Positions 63,851 to 64,000 of a stretch of 64,000 nucleotides of DNA are shown piece by piece. Location of the stretch: assembly GCF_003573695.1 (NCBI RefSeq), contig NC_039363.1, forward strand, positions 125,099,302 to 125,163,301, in the 5' to 3' direction. Source of the stretch: Papaver somniferum. Taxonomy: Eukaryota; Streptophyta; Magnoliopsida; Ranunculales; Papaveraceae. Each line of letters opens with the position of its first letter. Within the stretch, counting starts at the first letter, position 1. Position numbers and translations under genes: made by a program. Under the pieces are notes generated by a model, which saw only the letters and a program-made list of their open reading frames with translations, did not search any database and was not told the origin of the DNA.

Positions 63851-64000
63851 TTAGGAAAATAAACCAGAAGTAAAGGAAAGATCGAAAAAAAAATAAACTG
63901 AAATAAAGATTTGAGTTAAAAGTGGAAGAAGAAAAATGAGGTACTTTTTGAACAATATCAGGGATATTTTGATTAAAAATGGTTCTATCTGTAATATCCC
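63851..64000 (-). other. Upstream part of LINE, unassigned
   Basis: 150 bases 5' of the endonuclease domain. A-rich on the plus strand; no frame recognised. It may be the inter-ORF region or 5' part of the LINE. Confidence 0.35.

Overview
The window is nuclear DNA from a flowering plant, most likely a eudicot. Evidence: genes with GT/AG introns, plant-only families (a WPP-domain protein, a DUF620 protein, cysteine-rich receptor-like kinases), and a dense load of LTR retrotransposons with plant-type primer sites. Overall style suggests a large, repeat-rich genome such as a member of Ranunculales/Papaveraceae, but the sequence alone does not prove this. The sequence is AT-rich throughout.

Layout. 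1-10,600 is a graveyard of retroelements: two minus-strand ~2.0-2.3 kb LTRs of one family (1-2309; 5997-8046, the second with primer site and decayed copia gag), a GC-richer LTR-like block with tandem repeats and hairpins (2880-4840), a decayed Ty3/gypsy pol (8100-9770) and a stray piece of 18S rRNA (9812-9950). 10,600-14,500 holds an intact intronless WPP/MAF1-type gene (13314-13838, minus). 14,497-21,814 holds another full LTR of the same family with its primer site, a 5S-rRNA-bearing TRIM inserted at the start of its gag, a partial fourth LTR and a Stowaway-like MITE. 22,318-23,779 is an intact three-exon DUF620 gene (380 aa).

24,861-58,239 is a tandem array of cysteine-rich receptor-like kinase (CRK) genes, all on the minus strand and all with the same seven-exon plan. 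CRK-3 (55393-58239) is open throughout (660 codons). CRK-1 (24861-27707) is intact except for one extra base just after the signal peptide. CRK-2 (45743-53962) is a pseudogene broken by a signal-region deletion, a 14-bp deletion and stop in the membrane exon, and a young 5.45-kb copia-type insertion with 669-bp LTRs. A fourth copy seems to have been removed almost exactly from near the stop to just before the start (54737-55085). Between CRK-1 and CRK-2 lie a LYR-family pseudogene and a nested stack: a tRNA-derived SINE is split at its B box by a chromodomain Ty3/gypsy element, which is split in its RNase H by a non-autonomous Athila-like element carrying one long ORF of unknown function.

58,240-64,000 is mostly a decayed minus-strand L1-type LINE with endonuclease, reverse transcriptase and a C-terminal plant-type RNase H domain, cut by the window edge. 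No CRISPR, operon or bacterial feature is present. Three loci look capable of encoding a normal cell protein: the WPP gene, the DUF620 gene and CRK-3 (CRK-1 if its single frameshift is an assembly error).
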